The notes beneath the pieces were generated by a model. It had not been told where the DNA came from. It searched no databases and saw nothing but the letters and a program-made list of their open reading frames with translations. The translations under genes and the position numbers were made by a program. 64,000 nt of DNA from Pararhizobium capsulatum DSM 1112 (GTDB taxonomy: Bacteria; Pseudomonadota; Alphaproteobacteria; Rhizobiales; Rhizobiaceae), in NCBI RefSeq assembly GCF_030814475.1, contig NZ_JAUSVF010000005.1, forward strand, positions 35,691 through 99,690, given 5' to 3'. Each line of letters starts with the position of its first letter. Position 1 is the first letter of the stretch. This document shows, in pieces, positions 45,990 to 53,995 of the stretch.

Positions 45990-46685
45990 TCAGCCGACAA
46001 CTTTAAAAGTCGACAGGCCGTCAACTAGCCAGGAATGCGCGTGTGCCGCTTGGAGGGAATGGATACCATAGTTGGATTCCGAGATTTCAATGCCGAACCA
46101 GTGATGCAAAGGCGATTGAAAATTGAATTCGAGACACACGAACTTAATGTCGTTTGTTTGCAGTGACGGATACCCGTCCAACTGCGCGCTCAATTGATCG
46201 TAGGTCGGAATCTCGTTTGTCGAACTGTTCCAGACCTCGACCACGTCACCTCGTTTCCACCAGTCGGTAATGCCGATTTCGATGTTGTCGAGGGTTCGGC
46301 ATAAAGCACTTTTCCCGATATGATCCTCAAGGGGCATTGCGTCTTCGAGGCGCGAGAGAAACTCTGGAAGGTCTCTCCAATCGTCGGCCCCGGCGCAGGC
46401 CAAAGCCCGACTGACGAATTCGAGTGTTCCACGATCATGCTCCAGACCGCGCCGTCGCTGACCGAAGAAGAAGTTTCTGCCGTCCGAGAGCTTGAAGCAG
46501 AATTCTACAGCTACGTCGGCCTCCCGTCCGGCCAGCGTCTTTTGTATGGCATCCGACGAGGGTAGCTCATCCGGAGCGAAGCGCCACGCTTCCATCCAAT
46601 TCGCATCGAAGGCGATTTGGACACGAAACGGCGGTCGAGTGACTGCATCGCAAAGCCTTTCAGGTAGGGAATATCCGAGCTTCAT
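45990..46685 (-). CDS. Hypothetical protein, orphan
   Basis: A 231-residue soluble protein from ATG 46685 (MKLGYSLPERLCDAVTRPPFRVQIAFDANWMEAWRF). No signal peptide or membrane segment. Tryptophan- and acidic-rich motifs include ITDWWKRGDVVEVWNSSTNEIPTYDQL and HHWFGIEISESNYGIHSLQAAHAHSWL. No family recognised. It is isolated between two catabolic regions and shows no operon partner. An upstream ATG at 46733 adds 16 residues. Confidence 0.5.
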   Translation of the reverse strand: MKLGYSLPERLCDAVTRPPFRVQIAFDANWMEAWRFAPDELPSSDAIQKTLAGREADVAVEFCFKLSDGRNFFFGQRRRGLEHDRGTLEFVSRALACAGADDWRDLPEFLSRLEDAMPLEDHIGKSALCRTLDNIEIGITDWWKRGDVVEVWNSSTNEIPTYDQLSAQLDGYPSLQTNDIKFVCLEFNFQSPLHHWFGIEISESNYGIHSLQAAHAHSWLVDGLSTFKVVG

Positions 46686-47066
46686 ATTTAGACATCTTTT
46701 TCTGAGGAGGGAGTTTCGGTTCGTCGCGGGCAATAATGATGAGGTGGGACCTCTGCAGAAGTAGCACCATATGGTGCGGGGCCAGAGGAGCCGATCGCCG
46801 ACAATATGACAGGAGGCCAGCTCCTAAAACAGCATACCATTCACCCGATGGTGCGGGGGATGGAAACAGTCCCACTCACATCGCCCATCCAGTACATTCC
46901 TCGTTACGTACAGCATAGATGTATTTGATCCTGGGTTCGACAGCATGATACCCATATCGATGTCAGTTTCATGAGGTCACACCTAGAGTTCGACACCTTC
47001 GCATTGTATCGAACGCGGCGAAAACTGAGATTAAACCTGCTACACCTCCAACGAAGGATTAAGCTC
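46686..47066. promoter_or_regulatory. Upstream region of the second importer
   Basis: About 380 bases with no convincing gene. It should hold the rightward promoter of the binding-protein gene at 47067, whose AAGGA site lies at 47055-47059. No clear operator or riboswitch was recognised. Confidence 0.35.
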
Positions 47067-47846
47067 ATGGAACCCAGTTTTCGCTCGCATGTAAAGCAGC
47101 TGTTCGGCGCGGCGGCCATCATCGTGCTGGCCACGGTATTGCCTGCCTCTGTCGCCTGGTCTGAGGACGCCAAAGAACTACTGTTCGCGACCGATCCCAC
47201 CTATCCGCCATTTGAATTCACCAAAAACGGGGTATTGACGGGCTTTGATATCGACCTGGTCGAGGCGATAGCCAAGGCTGAGGGTTTCAAGGTTAAGTTC
47301 GAGAACGTCCCGTTCGACGGGATTATCCCCGCACTCAAGGCAGGAACTTATGACGCAGCGGTCGCGGCAATGGTTGCGACGGAAGAGCGTGCGAAGTCCA
47401 TCGACTTTTCCGACCCCTACTTCAAAACGGGTCTGGTGATTATCGTCGGTTCCGCGGACAACACCATTCTTGGAGAGAAAGATCTCGCGGATAAGAGAAT
47501 TGCCGTGGAAGTGGGTTCTGTAGGCGCAGCTAAAGCCGCAAAGGTACCTGGTGCCCAAGTCAGCACGTTCAACGGCTCACCGCCGACTTTCATCGAACTC
47601 TCCAACGGAAACGTAGACGCTGTTATTGCGGATGGCGCTTCGTCGAACTACGCAGTGGCAACGGGCGCGGTGAAGGGGGTAAAGATACTACCTGATCCAC
47701 TTTCGACCGATGACTATGCGATCGGGTTTCCGAAAGACTCGGAGAACGCTGATCTTGTCAATGACGGCTTGAAGAAAGTCATGGCTAACGGCGAGTACAC
47801 CCGGATCTACAAGCAGTGGTTTGGCGTAGAGCCTCCAAAAAACTAA
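47067..47846 (+). CDS. Polar amino-acid-type ABC substrate-binding protein
   Basis: Periplasmic binding protein of 259 residues, from ATG 47067 with AAGGA upstream. Signal peptide SHVKQLFGAAAIIVLATVLPASVAWSED, then LLFATDPTYPPFEFTKNGVLTGFDIDLVEAIAKAEGFKVKFENVPFDGIIPALKAGTYDAAVA, a classical family-3 binding protein. It is the importer subunit next to the ammonia-lyase/urocanase/hydantoinase genes, so its ligand may be a histidine-like compound such as ergothioneine. That assignment is by context only. Confidence 0.88.
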   Translation: MEPSFRSHVKQLFGAAAIIVLATVLPASVAWSEDAKELLFATDPTYPPFEFTKNGVLTGFDIDLVEAIAKAEGFKVKFENVPFDGIIPALKAGTYDAAVAAMVATEERAKSIDFSDPYFKTGLVIIVGSADNTILGEKDLADKRIAVEVGSVGAAKAAKVPGAQVSTFNGSPPTFIELSNGNVDAVIADGASSNYAVATGAVKGVKILPDPLSTDDYAIGFPKDSENADLVNDGLKKVMANGEYTRIYKQWFGVEPPKN

Positions 47847-47940
47847 GATCGCTTCAACAATGTTCTCGTTCGGCTCAATTCACGAAATTGCCGGACGAGA
47901 ACACCCGTCGTCGCGGACGATATCGAAAAGATTGATCTTC

Positions 47941-48609
47941 ATGTCGCATTTCCAAACCATGTTCAACAGCTTCCCGATCCTTCTTTCAGCTGCGGGAATA
48001 ACTGTGCTTCTGGCATTTCTCGCGTATTGTGCGAGCCTGATCCTTGGAACGATTGTCGCCATAGCTCGGCTAAGCGAGATCAAAACGGTGAGGTTCCTGA
48101 CAATACTCTACGTGGATTTTTTCAGAGGGACGCCGCTGATCGTTCAATTGTTTATGATTTACTTCGGTATTCCATCGTTCATCCAGGAATTCGGCCTGTC
48201 TTTCCGCTTTGACAGGTTCTACGCCGCAATCCTCGCTCTCAGCCTTTATGGCTCTGCATATGTGGCCGAAGTCTTGAGGACGGGCATTCTGTCACTCGGA
48301 CTTGGTCAATGGGACGCGGCACGCGCATTAGGTTTGCGGACCTCGTTGGTTTGGCTCCTGGTTGTTCTGCCACAAACGTTTCGCCGTTCCATACCCTCTC
48401 TGGGCAATGAAGCAATTGGCATGCTCAAGAATACCAGTCTCGTGTCGATCATCGGCTATGAAGAATTGTTCCGTCGGGGTCAACTGATCGTCGCCGAAAG
48501 TTATCAGCCCTTCGAGATCTACACGGTGGTGGCTCTGATCTACCTGAGCCTCACGATACTGACGTCGATATTGAACCGAGCTCTGGAAAGCAGATTCAAA
48601 ACCATATGA
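47941..48609 (+). CDS. Polar amino-acid-type ABC permease
   Basis: Permease of 222 residues from ATG 47941 (MSHFQTMFNSFPILLSAAGITVLLAFLAYCASLILG). The ATPase-contact loop is GQWDAARALGLRTSLVWLLVVLPQTFRRSIPSLGNEAIGMLKNTSLVSIIG. It follows the binding protein by about 95 bp. It is a single permease subunit as in the other two importers of the window. Confidence 0.88.
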   Translation: MSHFQTMFNSFPILLSAAGITVLLAFLAYCASLILGTIVAIARLSEIKTVRFLTILYVDFFRGTPLIVQLFMIYFGIPSFIQEFGLSFRFDRFYAAILALSLYGSAYVAEVLRTGILSLGLGQWDAARALGLRTSLVWLLVVLPQTFRRSIPSLGNEAIGMLKNTSLVSIIGYEELFRRGQLIVAESYQPFEIYTVVALIYLSLTILTSILNRALESRFKTI

Positions 48610-48744
48610 GATCCAGGCGGAATTCCCTCCGTGGCAGGCTGCTGGTTCACTTTCGGTAGTTCCCCGATACTCATTTCGAGATCTTCAACCTTCTTAGAGA
48701 GCCAGCCGCACGCTGCTTCAAAAGTCGAAAAATAGGAAACAGCA

Positions 48745-49518
48745 ATGGCTGACGCCCAATTGAAAAAATTACAGGTTTCCACCACCGACGTTGCCGTCGA
48801 AATCGTAGGCGTCAATAAATGGTACGGCGACTTTCATGTTCTGCGGGACATCAATCTCAGAGTCATGCAGGGTGAGCGCATCGTGGTTGCCGGCCCGTCC
48901 GGCTCCGGCAAATCGACGATGATTCGCTGCATCAACCGTCTGGAGGAACATCAGAAGGGCAACATCATCGTCGACGGCATCGAGCTCACCAACGATCTGA
49001 AGAAGATCGACGAGGTGCGCCGCGAGGTCGGCATGGTATTTCAGCACTTCAATCTATTCCCGCACCTGACGATCCTGGAAAACTGTACGCTGGCGCCGAT
49101 CTGGGTTCGCAAGATGCCGAAGAAGCAGGCAGAAGAAGTCGCCATGCACTTTCTGAAGCGCGTCAAGATTCCCGAGCAGGCCAACAAATATCCGGGGCAG
49201 CTCTCCGGCGGCCAACAGCAGCGCGTGGCGATCGCCCGCTCGCTGTGCATGAACCCGCGCGTCATGCTGTTCGACGAGCCGACCTCGGCGCTCGACCCGG
49301 AAATGATCAAGGAAGTGCTCGACACGATGGTCGGCCTCGCCGAAGAAGGCATGACGATGATCTGCGTCACCCATGAAATGGGCTTTGCCCGCCAGGTCGC
49401 CAACCGGGTGATTTTCATGGACCAGGGCCAGATCGTCGAACAGAACGAACCGGCCGCCTTCTTCGACAATCCGCAACATGAGCGCACGAAGCTGTTCCTG
49501 AGCCAGATCCTGCACTGA
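48745..49518 (+). CDS. Polar amino-acid-type ABC ATPase (AapP-like)
   Basis: ATPase of 257 residues with [39 protein letters not shown] and CVTHEM. The central and C-terminal parts are very similar to the ATPase at 12755-13495 (both AapP/GlnQ type). The DNA from about 48880 on is more regular and GC-rich than the binding-protein and permease genes. The gene may therefore derive from a chromosomal aapP-like copy. It is 136 bp from the permease. Confidence 0.9.
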   Translation: MADAQLKKLQVSTTDVAVEIVGVNKWYGDFHVLRDINLRVMQGERIVVAGPSGSGKSTMIRCINRLEEHQKGNIIVDGIELTNDLKKIDEVRREVGMVFQHFNLFPHLTILENCTLAPIWVRKMPKKQAEEVAMHFLKRVKIPEQANKYPGQLSGGQQQRVAIARSLCMNPRVMLFDEPTSALDPEMIKEVLDTMVGLAEEGMTMICVTHEMGFARQVANRVIFMDQGQIVEQNEPAAFFDNPQHERTKLFLSQILH

Positions 49519-49824
49519 TCATTCTTGGCGAAGCGGCTCTTCGAGGCTGCCGCGGGCGGTCATCTCGTCACCTGTCTGTTCGACAAAAGGCTTAACCAGC
49601 GTAATCCAGCATTCTTCAGCCGGAACAAGGGTGGCGGACACCCCGCGGTATCGTCAGATAATCTCCTTCTGAGAGGTCTACTGGCCCCGTTTCAAACTTG
49701 TTGCGCAGTGCCCCTTTGACGACAAAAAAGTTCGCCTTCCACAGCGGGCACATGCCAGAGAAGGTCGTCCTTGAGGTTGCGGCTGATTAGCCTTCATCGT
49801 CCCAACCCGCGCAGCGACGCATTC
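49519..49824. other. Intergenic region between convergent genes
   Basis: About 305 bases between the end of the ATPase (49518) and the end of the convergent amidohydrolase (49825). No gene is supportable. It should contain terminators for both sides, but no strong stem with a T-run was identified. Confidence 0.4.
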
Positions 49825-51318
49825 CTACGACCTGTAGAATTCGCGGGCGTAAGGCAGGAGCGCGTTGCCCAGCCACTTTCCGGACTGTTCGGCCTCCGTC
49901 AGAGGGCGACGCATGTGCTCAGACAGGTTTTCGAGCAGAGCGCGATGATCGACCCTTGTAAACTGACCGTCCCTGTAAACGATCTCGCCGTCGACCATAA
50001 CGCCGTGAATATCCTGGGGCGTCGCACGGTGCATCACCGCATCAAGTACCGACGTGTTTCCGTCAAGGTAGGGATACGAAATCTTGTCTAGGTCAAACAT
50101 CACCAGGTCGGCACGACATCCAACTCTCAAGGAGCCGATCTTCTCGCCAAAAGGAGTTGTTCGAGCGCCCCCTAAAGTCGCCATAGTAAGTACTTCGTTC
50201 GTCGACGGAACGTCCGCGAGGTCCATTCCGGGTTGTCTGTGCGCGTTCAGCACGAGACGCATTTCCTGCAGCATGTCTCGATTGTCGTTGATACCTGCTT
50301 CGTCCATACCCAGGGCGACGTTTATCCCCCTTGAACGAAACTGATTTACAGGCGCTACACCGCTTCTCAATCGAAAATTGGAGCTGCAGTTGTGGCAGAT
50401 GTGCGTGCCTGTGTCGGCAACCATATCAAGGTCGCTTTCAGTCGCCCACACGCCATGTCCGATCGTGACACGCGGGCCGACTATTCCCAAAGACGCGATA
50501 TGTTCGAATGCTGATCGACCTGCGCGCTTGAACCCGTAGGCCTTCTGGTACTGCGTTTCCAGCAAATGGATGTGGATCGGCGCGTCATGCCTTTCGGAAA
50601 CATCTGCAAATTTTCTAAGGGTTTTATCCGAGCACCAATGCAGGTTCGCAGGAGCGAGCTGGATCCCCACCAGGCTGTCATCGGCGTAGTCAACGCGAAG
50701 CCTCTGGAACAGTGCGATGTATTCATCGACAGAGCCTTCGAACCTGGAGAGATGCCAGTTCGCCTTCGACCTCAGCTCCTCGGGTAGAGAGGCGACAAAG
50801 GCGGCATCGTCTCCGTAGACAAGGCGGTTCTGGTCGCGCACCGAGAAGCTTAGTGACACGCGCATGCCAATATCTTGATACGCCCGAATGATCTCACGCG
50901 CCGAAGCCTCCGATTGCTGGATTGAACCAATCGTGCCAGCACGAATATGCTGAACTGCGGTGACCCCAGAGGCCAGCATTTCGAAGGCTGAATAAACCGT
51001 GTCTAAATAGGGATCGACGTATCGCGCGCGCAGGCGATGGATCAGCCAGAGTTCCAAAGGAAGGTCCGGCGATCCGAGTTGCGTGGGCGTCAAACCCACA
51101 TGGTGGTGTCCGTTCACGAAGCCCGGCAACACGACGCTACGTTCGGATCCGAAGAGGGGCGCATCGGGGTGCGCCTCTCTGATTGCATCGTACGTTCCAA
51201 TTTCCTCGACAATACCGCCTCGTTGATAGATCGCCCCGCTCTCAAGCGGACGCCAACGACCGTCCAGCCCTGGAGCGCTATAGAGGTGCGACGCGCGAAC
51301 AATCGAAGCTTGGCTCAT
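49825..51318 (-). CDS. Amidohydrolase, candidate thiohydantoin desulfurase
   Basis: Metal-dependent hydrolase of 497 residues in the subtype III amidohydrolase group (as 8-oxoguanine deaminase, AtzB, HutF). Ligand motifs: LPGFVNGHHHVGLTP (H71, H73), APIHIHLLETQ, VTIGHGVWATESD and VALGMDEAGINDNRDM. It lies 27 bp downstream of the histidine-ammonia-lyase homologue on the same strand, so they are co-transcribed. If the cluster degrades ergothioneine, this is the candidate for replacing sulfur by oxygen on the thiohydantoin-propionate. A formiminoglutamate deiminase role (HutF) is an alternative. Confidence 0.78.
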   Translation of the reverse strand: MSQASIVRASHLYSAPGLDGRWRPLESGAIYQRGGIVEEIGTYDAIREAHPDAPLFGSERSVVLPGFVNGHHHVGLTPTQLGSPDLPLELWLIHRLRARYVDPYLDTVYSAFEMLASGVTAVQHIRAGTIGSIQQSEASAREIIRAYQDIGMRVSLSFSVRDQNRLVYGDDAAFVASLPEELRSKANWHLSRFEGSVDEYIALFQRLRVDYADDSLVGIQLAPANLHWCSDKTLRKFADVSERHDAPIHIHLLETQYQKAYGFKRAGRSAFEHIASLGIVGPRVTIGHGVWATESDLDMVADTGTHICHNCSSNFRLRSGVAPVNQFRSRGINVALGMDEAGINDNRDMLQEMRLVLNAHRQPGMDLADVPSTNEVLTMATLGGARTTPFGEKIGSLRVGCRADLVMFDLDKISYPYLDGNTSVLDAVMHRATPQDIHGVMVDGEIVYRDGQFTRVDHRALLENLSEHMRRPLTEAEQSGKWLGNALLPYAREFYRS

Positions 51319-51345
51319 GTCGATTCCCCGAAACTGAATGCCGTG

Positions 51346-52866
51346 TTAAATTTCAGGGAAGAAATCGTGTCCGACAGCGTCTATCAGGACGCCCTCACGG
51401 ACGAGCTTCAATGCGGCAGCGATATCAGGGCCCTGGCGTCGGTCCTCGTCCAGGTGGGCGACCACGGAGCGGAGACTGGCTCGCGCCCGCTCAAGCGGCT
51501 TCGACGAATCCAGCGGCTTATGGAAGTCGCATGCCTGTCCAGCAGTCATGAGTTCAATCGCCACAATGGTCTGTGTGTTCTGAGCCATTGCGAGCAAGCG
51601 TCGCGCGCCATGCGTTGCCATGGAGACGTGATCTTCTTGGTTGGCCGACGTGGGGATGGTGTCAATAACCGCAGGTGTCGCTTTCTGCTTGTTTTCGGAT
51701 GTCAGGGCGGCGGCTGTGATCTGTCCCATCATCAATCCGGAGTTCAGACCCGCGTCTTCCGTCAGGAATGGAGGAAGGCCGGACAGGGAGGTATCCAGCA
51801 ACAGACTGCTTCTGCGTTCCGACATGGAGCCGATTTCCACGGCCACAAGCGCAAGGTGGTCGGCTGCGAAGGCGACGGGTTCTGCATGGAAATTGCCGCC
51901 CGAGAGAACGTCCCCGTTATCGAATATAAGGGGATTGTCCGAGACGCTTTGCGCCTCGATCGCAAGAATGCCAGCTGCGTGTCGCATGGCGTCTAGGCAT
52001 GCCCCCATCACCTGCGGCATGCACCGTAGGCAGTAGGGATCCTGTACCTTGCTACAGTTGCGATGGCTCTCGCGAATTTCAGAGCCGTCAATGAGCGAAC
52101 GGTAGGTTTTCGCGACGTCTACCTGTCCAGGGTGGGGCCGGAGTGCATGAATGCGCGCGTCGAACGGAACGTCGGTCCCTTTTGCACCGTCAAGCGACAA
52201 AGCGCCCGTAACGAGGGCAGAGTGAAACGCGCGCTCGATCTCGAACAGTCCGGCGAGCGCCAGGCCCGTGGAGACCTGAGTGCCATTAAGAAGCGCCAAG
52301 CCTTCCTTTGGGGAAAGTGCCAAGGGCTCGACGTTGTTCGCGATCAGCACATCCATAGCTGGCGATGCCTTGCCATCGACCAGGAATTCGCCTTCACCCA
52401 TCATTGCGGCAACGAAATGCGCCAGCGGAGCCAGGTCGCCCGAAGCGCCGACCGATCCCTGTGCCGGAACCGCAGGGGTGAGGCCAAGAGCAATGATCTT
52501 TTCGATCATCAGCAAGGTCGCAAGCTGTGCGCCTGACGCGCCCTGTGAGAGGCTGGCGATCTTGAGTGCGCCGATGAGGCGTACGATCTGCGGCGCGAGG
52601 TAGTCGCCAACGCCGACTGAGTGTGACAGGACAAGGTTTCGCTGAAGCTGTGCGAGGTTGTCGTCGGAAATTCGAACCGACGCAAGTTTCCCGAAGCCCG
52701 TGTTGATACCGTAGACTGGCGCGCCGGACTTGATGATCGCCTCGACTGCCGCCGCGCCGGCGGAGATCTGCGGGTAGGCCCCTTTGTCGAGTTCGAACGA
52801 CTGGCCCCAGTAAATGCCGCGCCAATCCGCTAAAACGTTTTTACCCGGTGATATCGTGACGGTCAT
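51346..52866 (-). CDS. Histidine ammonia-lyase family enzyme (ergothionase candidate)
   Basis: MIO-dependent lyase of 506 residues. The MIO triad is A141-S142-G143 in [14 protein letters not shown]. Residues matching the HutH pocket are present: Y52, H82, N194 in ALLNGTQ, Y278 and R281 in [12 protein letters not shown]326 in GGNFHAEP and E411 in [11 protein letters not shown]. It eliminates ammonia from histidine, or trimethylamine if it is an ergothionase. The full HutH pocket makes histidine plausible, but the neighbours do not form a classical Hut pathway. It is divergent from the LysR gene at 53025. Confidence 0.85.
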   Translation of the reverse strand: MTVTISPGKNVLADWRGIYWGQSFELDKGAYPQISAGAAAVEAIIKSGAPVYGINTGFGKLASVRISDDNLAQLQRNLVLSHSVGVGDYLAPQIVRLIGALKIASLSQGASGAQLATLLMIEKIIALGLTPAVPAQGSVGASGDLAPLAHFVAAMMGEGEFLVDGKASPAMDVLIANNVEPLALSPKEGLALLNGTQVSTGLALAGLFEIERAFHSALVTGALSLDGAKGTDVPFDARIHALRPHPGQVDVAKTYRSLIDGSEIRESHRNCSKVQDPYCLRCMPQVMGACLDAMRHAAGILAIEAQSVSDNPLIFDNGDVLSGGNFHAEPVAFAADHLALVAVEIGSMSERRSSLLLDTSLSGLPPFLTEDAGLNSGLMMGQITAAALTSENKQKATPAVIDTIPTSANQEDHVSMATHGARRLLAMAQNTQTIVAIELMTAGQACDFHKPLDSSKPLERARASLRSVVAHLDEDRRQGPDIAAALKLVREGVLIDAVGHDFFPEI

Positions 52867-52960
52867 TTGCTCCCAATCTCTATTCTGCGCTCGAATTTTA
52901 ACGCATCGTAGCGCGTCTCGCCCGAAATTTGCGTAGTCGTGTCTCCACGGATAGTTTCAT

Positions 52961-52983
52961 AATGGAGAAACGTTTTTTCCATT
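52961..52983. promoter_or_regulatory. Palindromic operator candidate, lyase/LysR promoter
   Basis: A 23-bp imperfect palindrome (AATGGAGAAAC, central G, TTTTTTCCATT; 9 of 11 pairs match) lies in the 158-bp gap between the leftward lyase start (52866) and the rightward LysR start (53025). Its position and symmetry are those of a LysR autoregulatory and activation site. Confidence 0.5.
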
Positions 52984-53024
52984 CTGCCGCCTAAGATGAA
53001 CCTATCGAAAGTTGGAGCGAGCCG

Positions 53025-53963
53025 ATGTCATCGAGCACTCAACGCATACCGCCGCTTCACGACGTGGACATTCGTCTACTGCGGATATTCAAGTCGGTTG
53101 TGGAATGTAAGGGTTTTTCGGCCGCGGAAGAAACACTTGGCGTCGGTCGGTCGACAATCAGTAAACATGTCGCCGATCTCGAGGAACGTCTACTCATCCG
53201 GCTCTGCGAGCGCGGGAGGTCTGGCTTCAATGTGACACCTCACGGGCAGATCGTCTACGAGGCGACGATTGAGCTGTTGGATTCGCTCGATCATTTTCGT
53301 TCACGAGTGGCGCTCGCCAAAGGCAGGCTTTCCGGATCGATCAATCTTTGGGTGATGGACAATACCCAGCTCGAACACGGCAATCCGCTCGCCGTCGCGC
53401 TCGAGGTCTTCAAACGACGCCCCGGAAGTGCAACGATCAACATCAATACGGCAGGCCCCGAAGCAGTGGAAGATGCTGTGTTGAACCGACTTGCAAACGT
53501 TGGCGTTACCATAGCGAACAGCGACTTGCCGGGCCTGACCTATCGTGCCGTCGGGGTCGAAACCAACGCGCTATACTGCTCGACGAGTAACGAAATAGCG
53601 CGCGCGCTCGACGGAAAGCGGATCGACGACGCTTTGCTCACCAAATGCGATTTTGTGACCAGAGGGTACCTTCGCAGCGTTCCGACCATACGGGGACGTC
53701 ATTGGAAATCGACGGCTGTCGCCTATCACGTGGAAGCGACGCTACAGCTTATACTCAGCGGTCAGTATCTTGGGATTTTACCTGATCACATTGCAAGGCC
53801 CTGGGTGGATAATGGGCGTATTATCAAGTTACCGATGCCAGAAGCCGAGGACAGCACGACGATATCTCTTGTGTTTCGGACAAAATCCAAGAGCCTTCCG
53901 CTCGTAACAGCCATGGGGGAAGACATCGCCGAGGCATACCGTCATACGAGAAAACAGCCTTAG
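53025..53963 (+). CDS. LysR-family regulator of the lyase/hydantoinase cluster
   Basis: LysR-type regulator of 312 residues. The helix-turn-helix is LLRIFKSVVECKGFSAAEETLGVGRSTISKHVADLEERL; the effector domain follows from about residue 100. GGAG lies 8 bases before the ATG. It is divergent from the lyase-amidohydrolase pair and convergent with the urocanase-like gene, so it sits in the middle of the cluster and is the obvious candidate activator. The effector may be a urocanate-like intermediate. Confidence 0.88.
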   Translation: MSSSTQRIPPLHDVDIRLLRIFKSVVECKGFSAAEETLGVGRSTISKHVADLEERLLIRLCERGRSGFNVTPHGQIVYEATIELLDSLDHFRSRVALAKGRLSGSINLWVMDNTQLEHGNPLAVALEVFKRRPGSATININTAGPEAVEDAVLNRLANVGVTIANSDLPGLTYRAVGVETNALYCSTSNEIARALDGKRIDDALLTKCDFVTRGYLRSVPTIRGRHWKSTAVAYHVEATLQLILSGQYLGILPDHIARPWVDNGRIIKLPMPEAEDSTTISLVFRTKSKSLPLVTAMGEDIAEAYRHTRKQP

Positions 53964-53987
53964 CGGCGTGGTGTGTCCCACGCCGCT
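53962..53987. terminator. Bidirectional hairpin terminator
   Basis: AGCGGCGTGG and CCACGCCGCT form a perfect 10-bp stem with a TGTGTC loop, between the convergent LysR gene (ends 53963) and urocanase-like gene (ends 53996). Only a T-rich tail (TTCTATCATT) follows on the plus side. It probably serves both directions. Confidence 0.65.
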
Positions 53988-53995
53988 GGCTTCTA

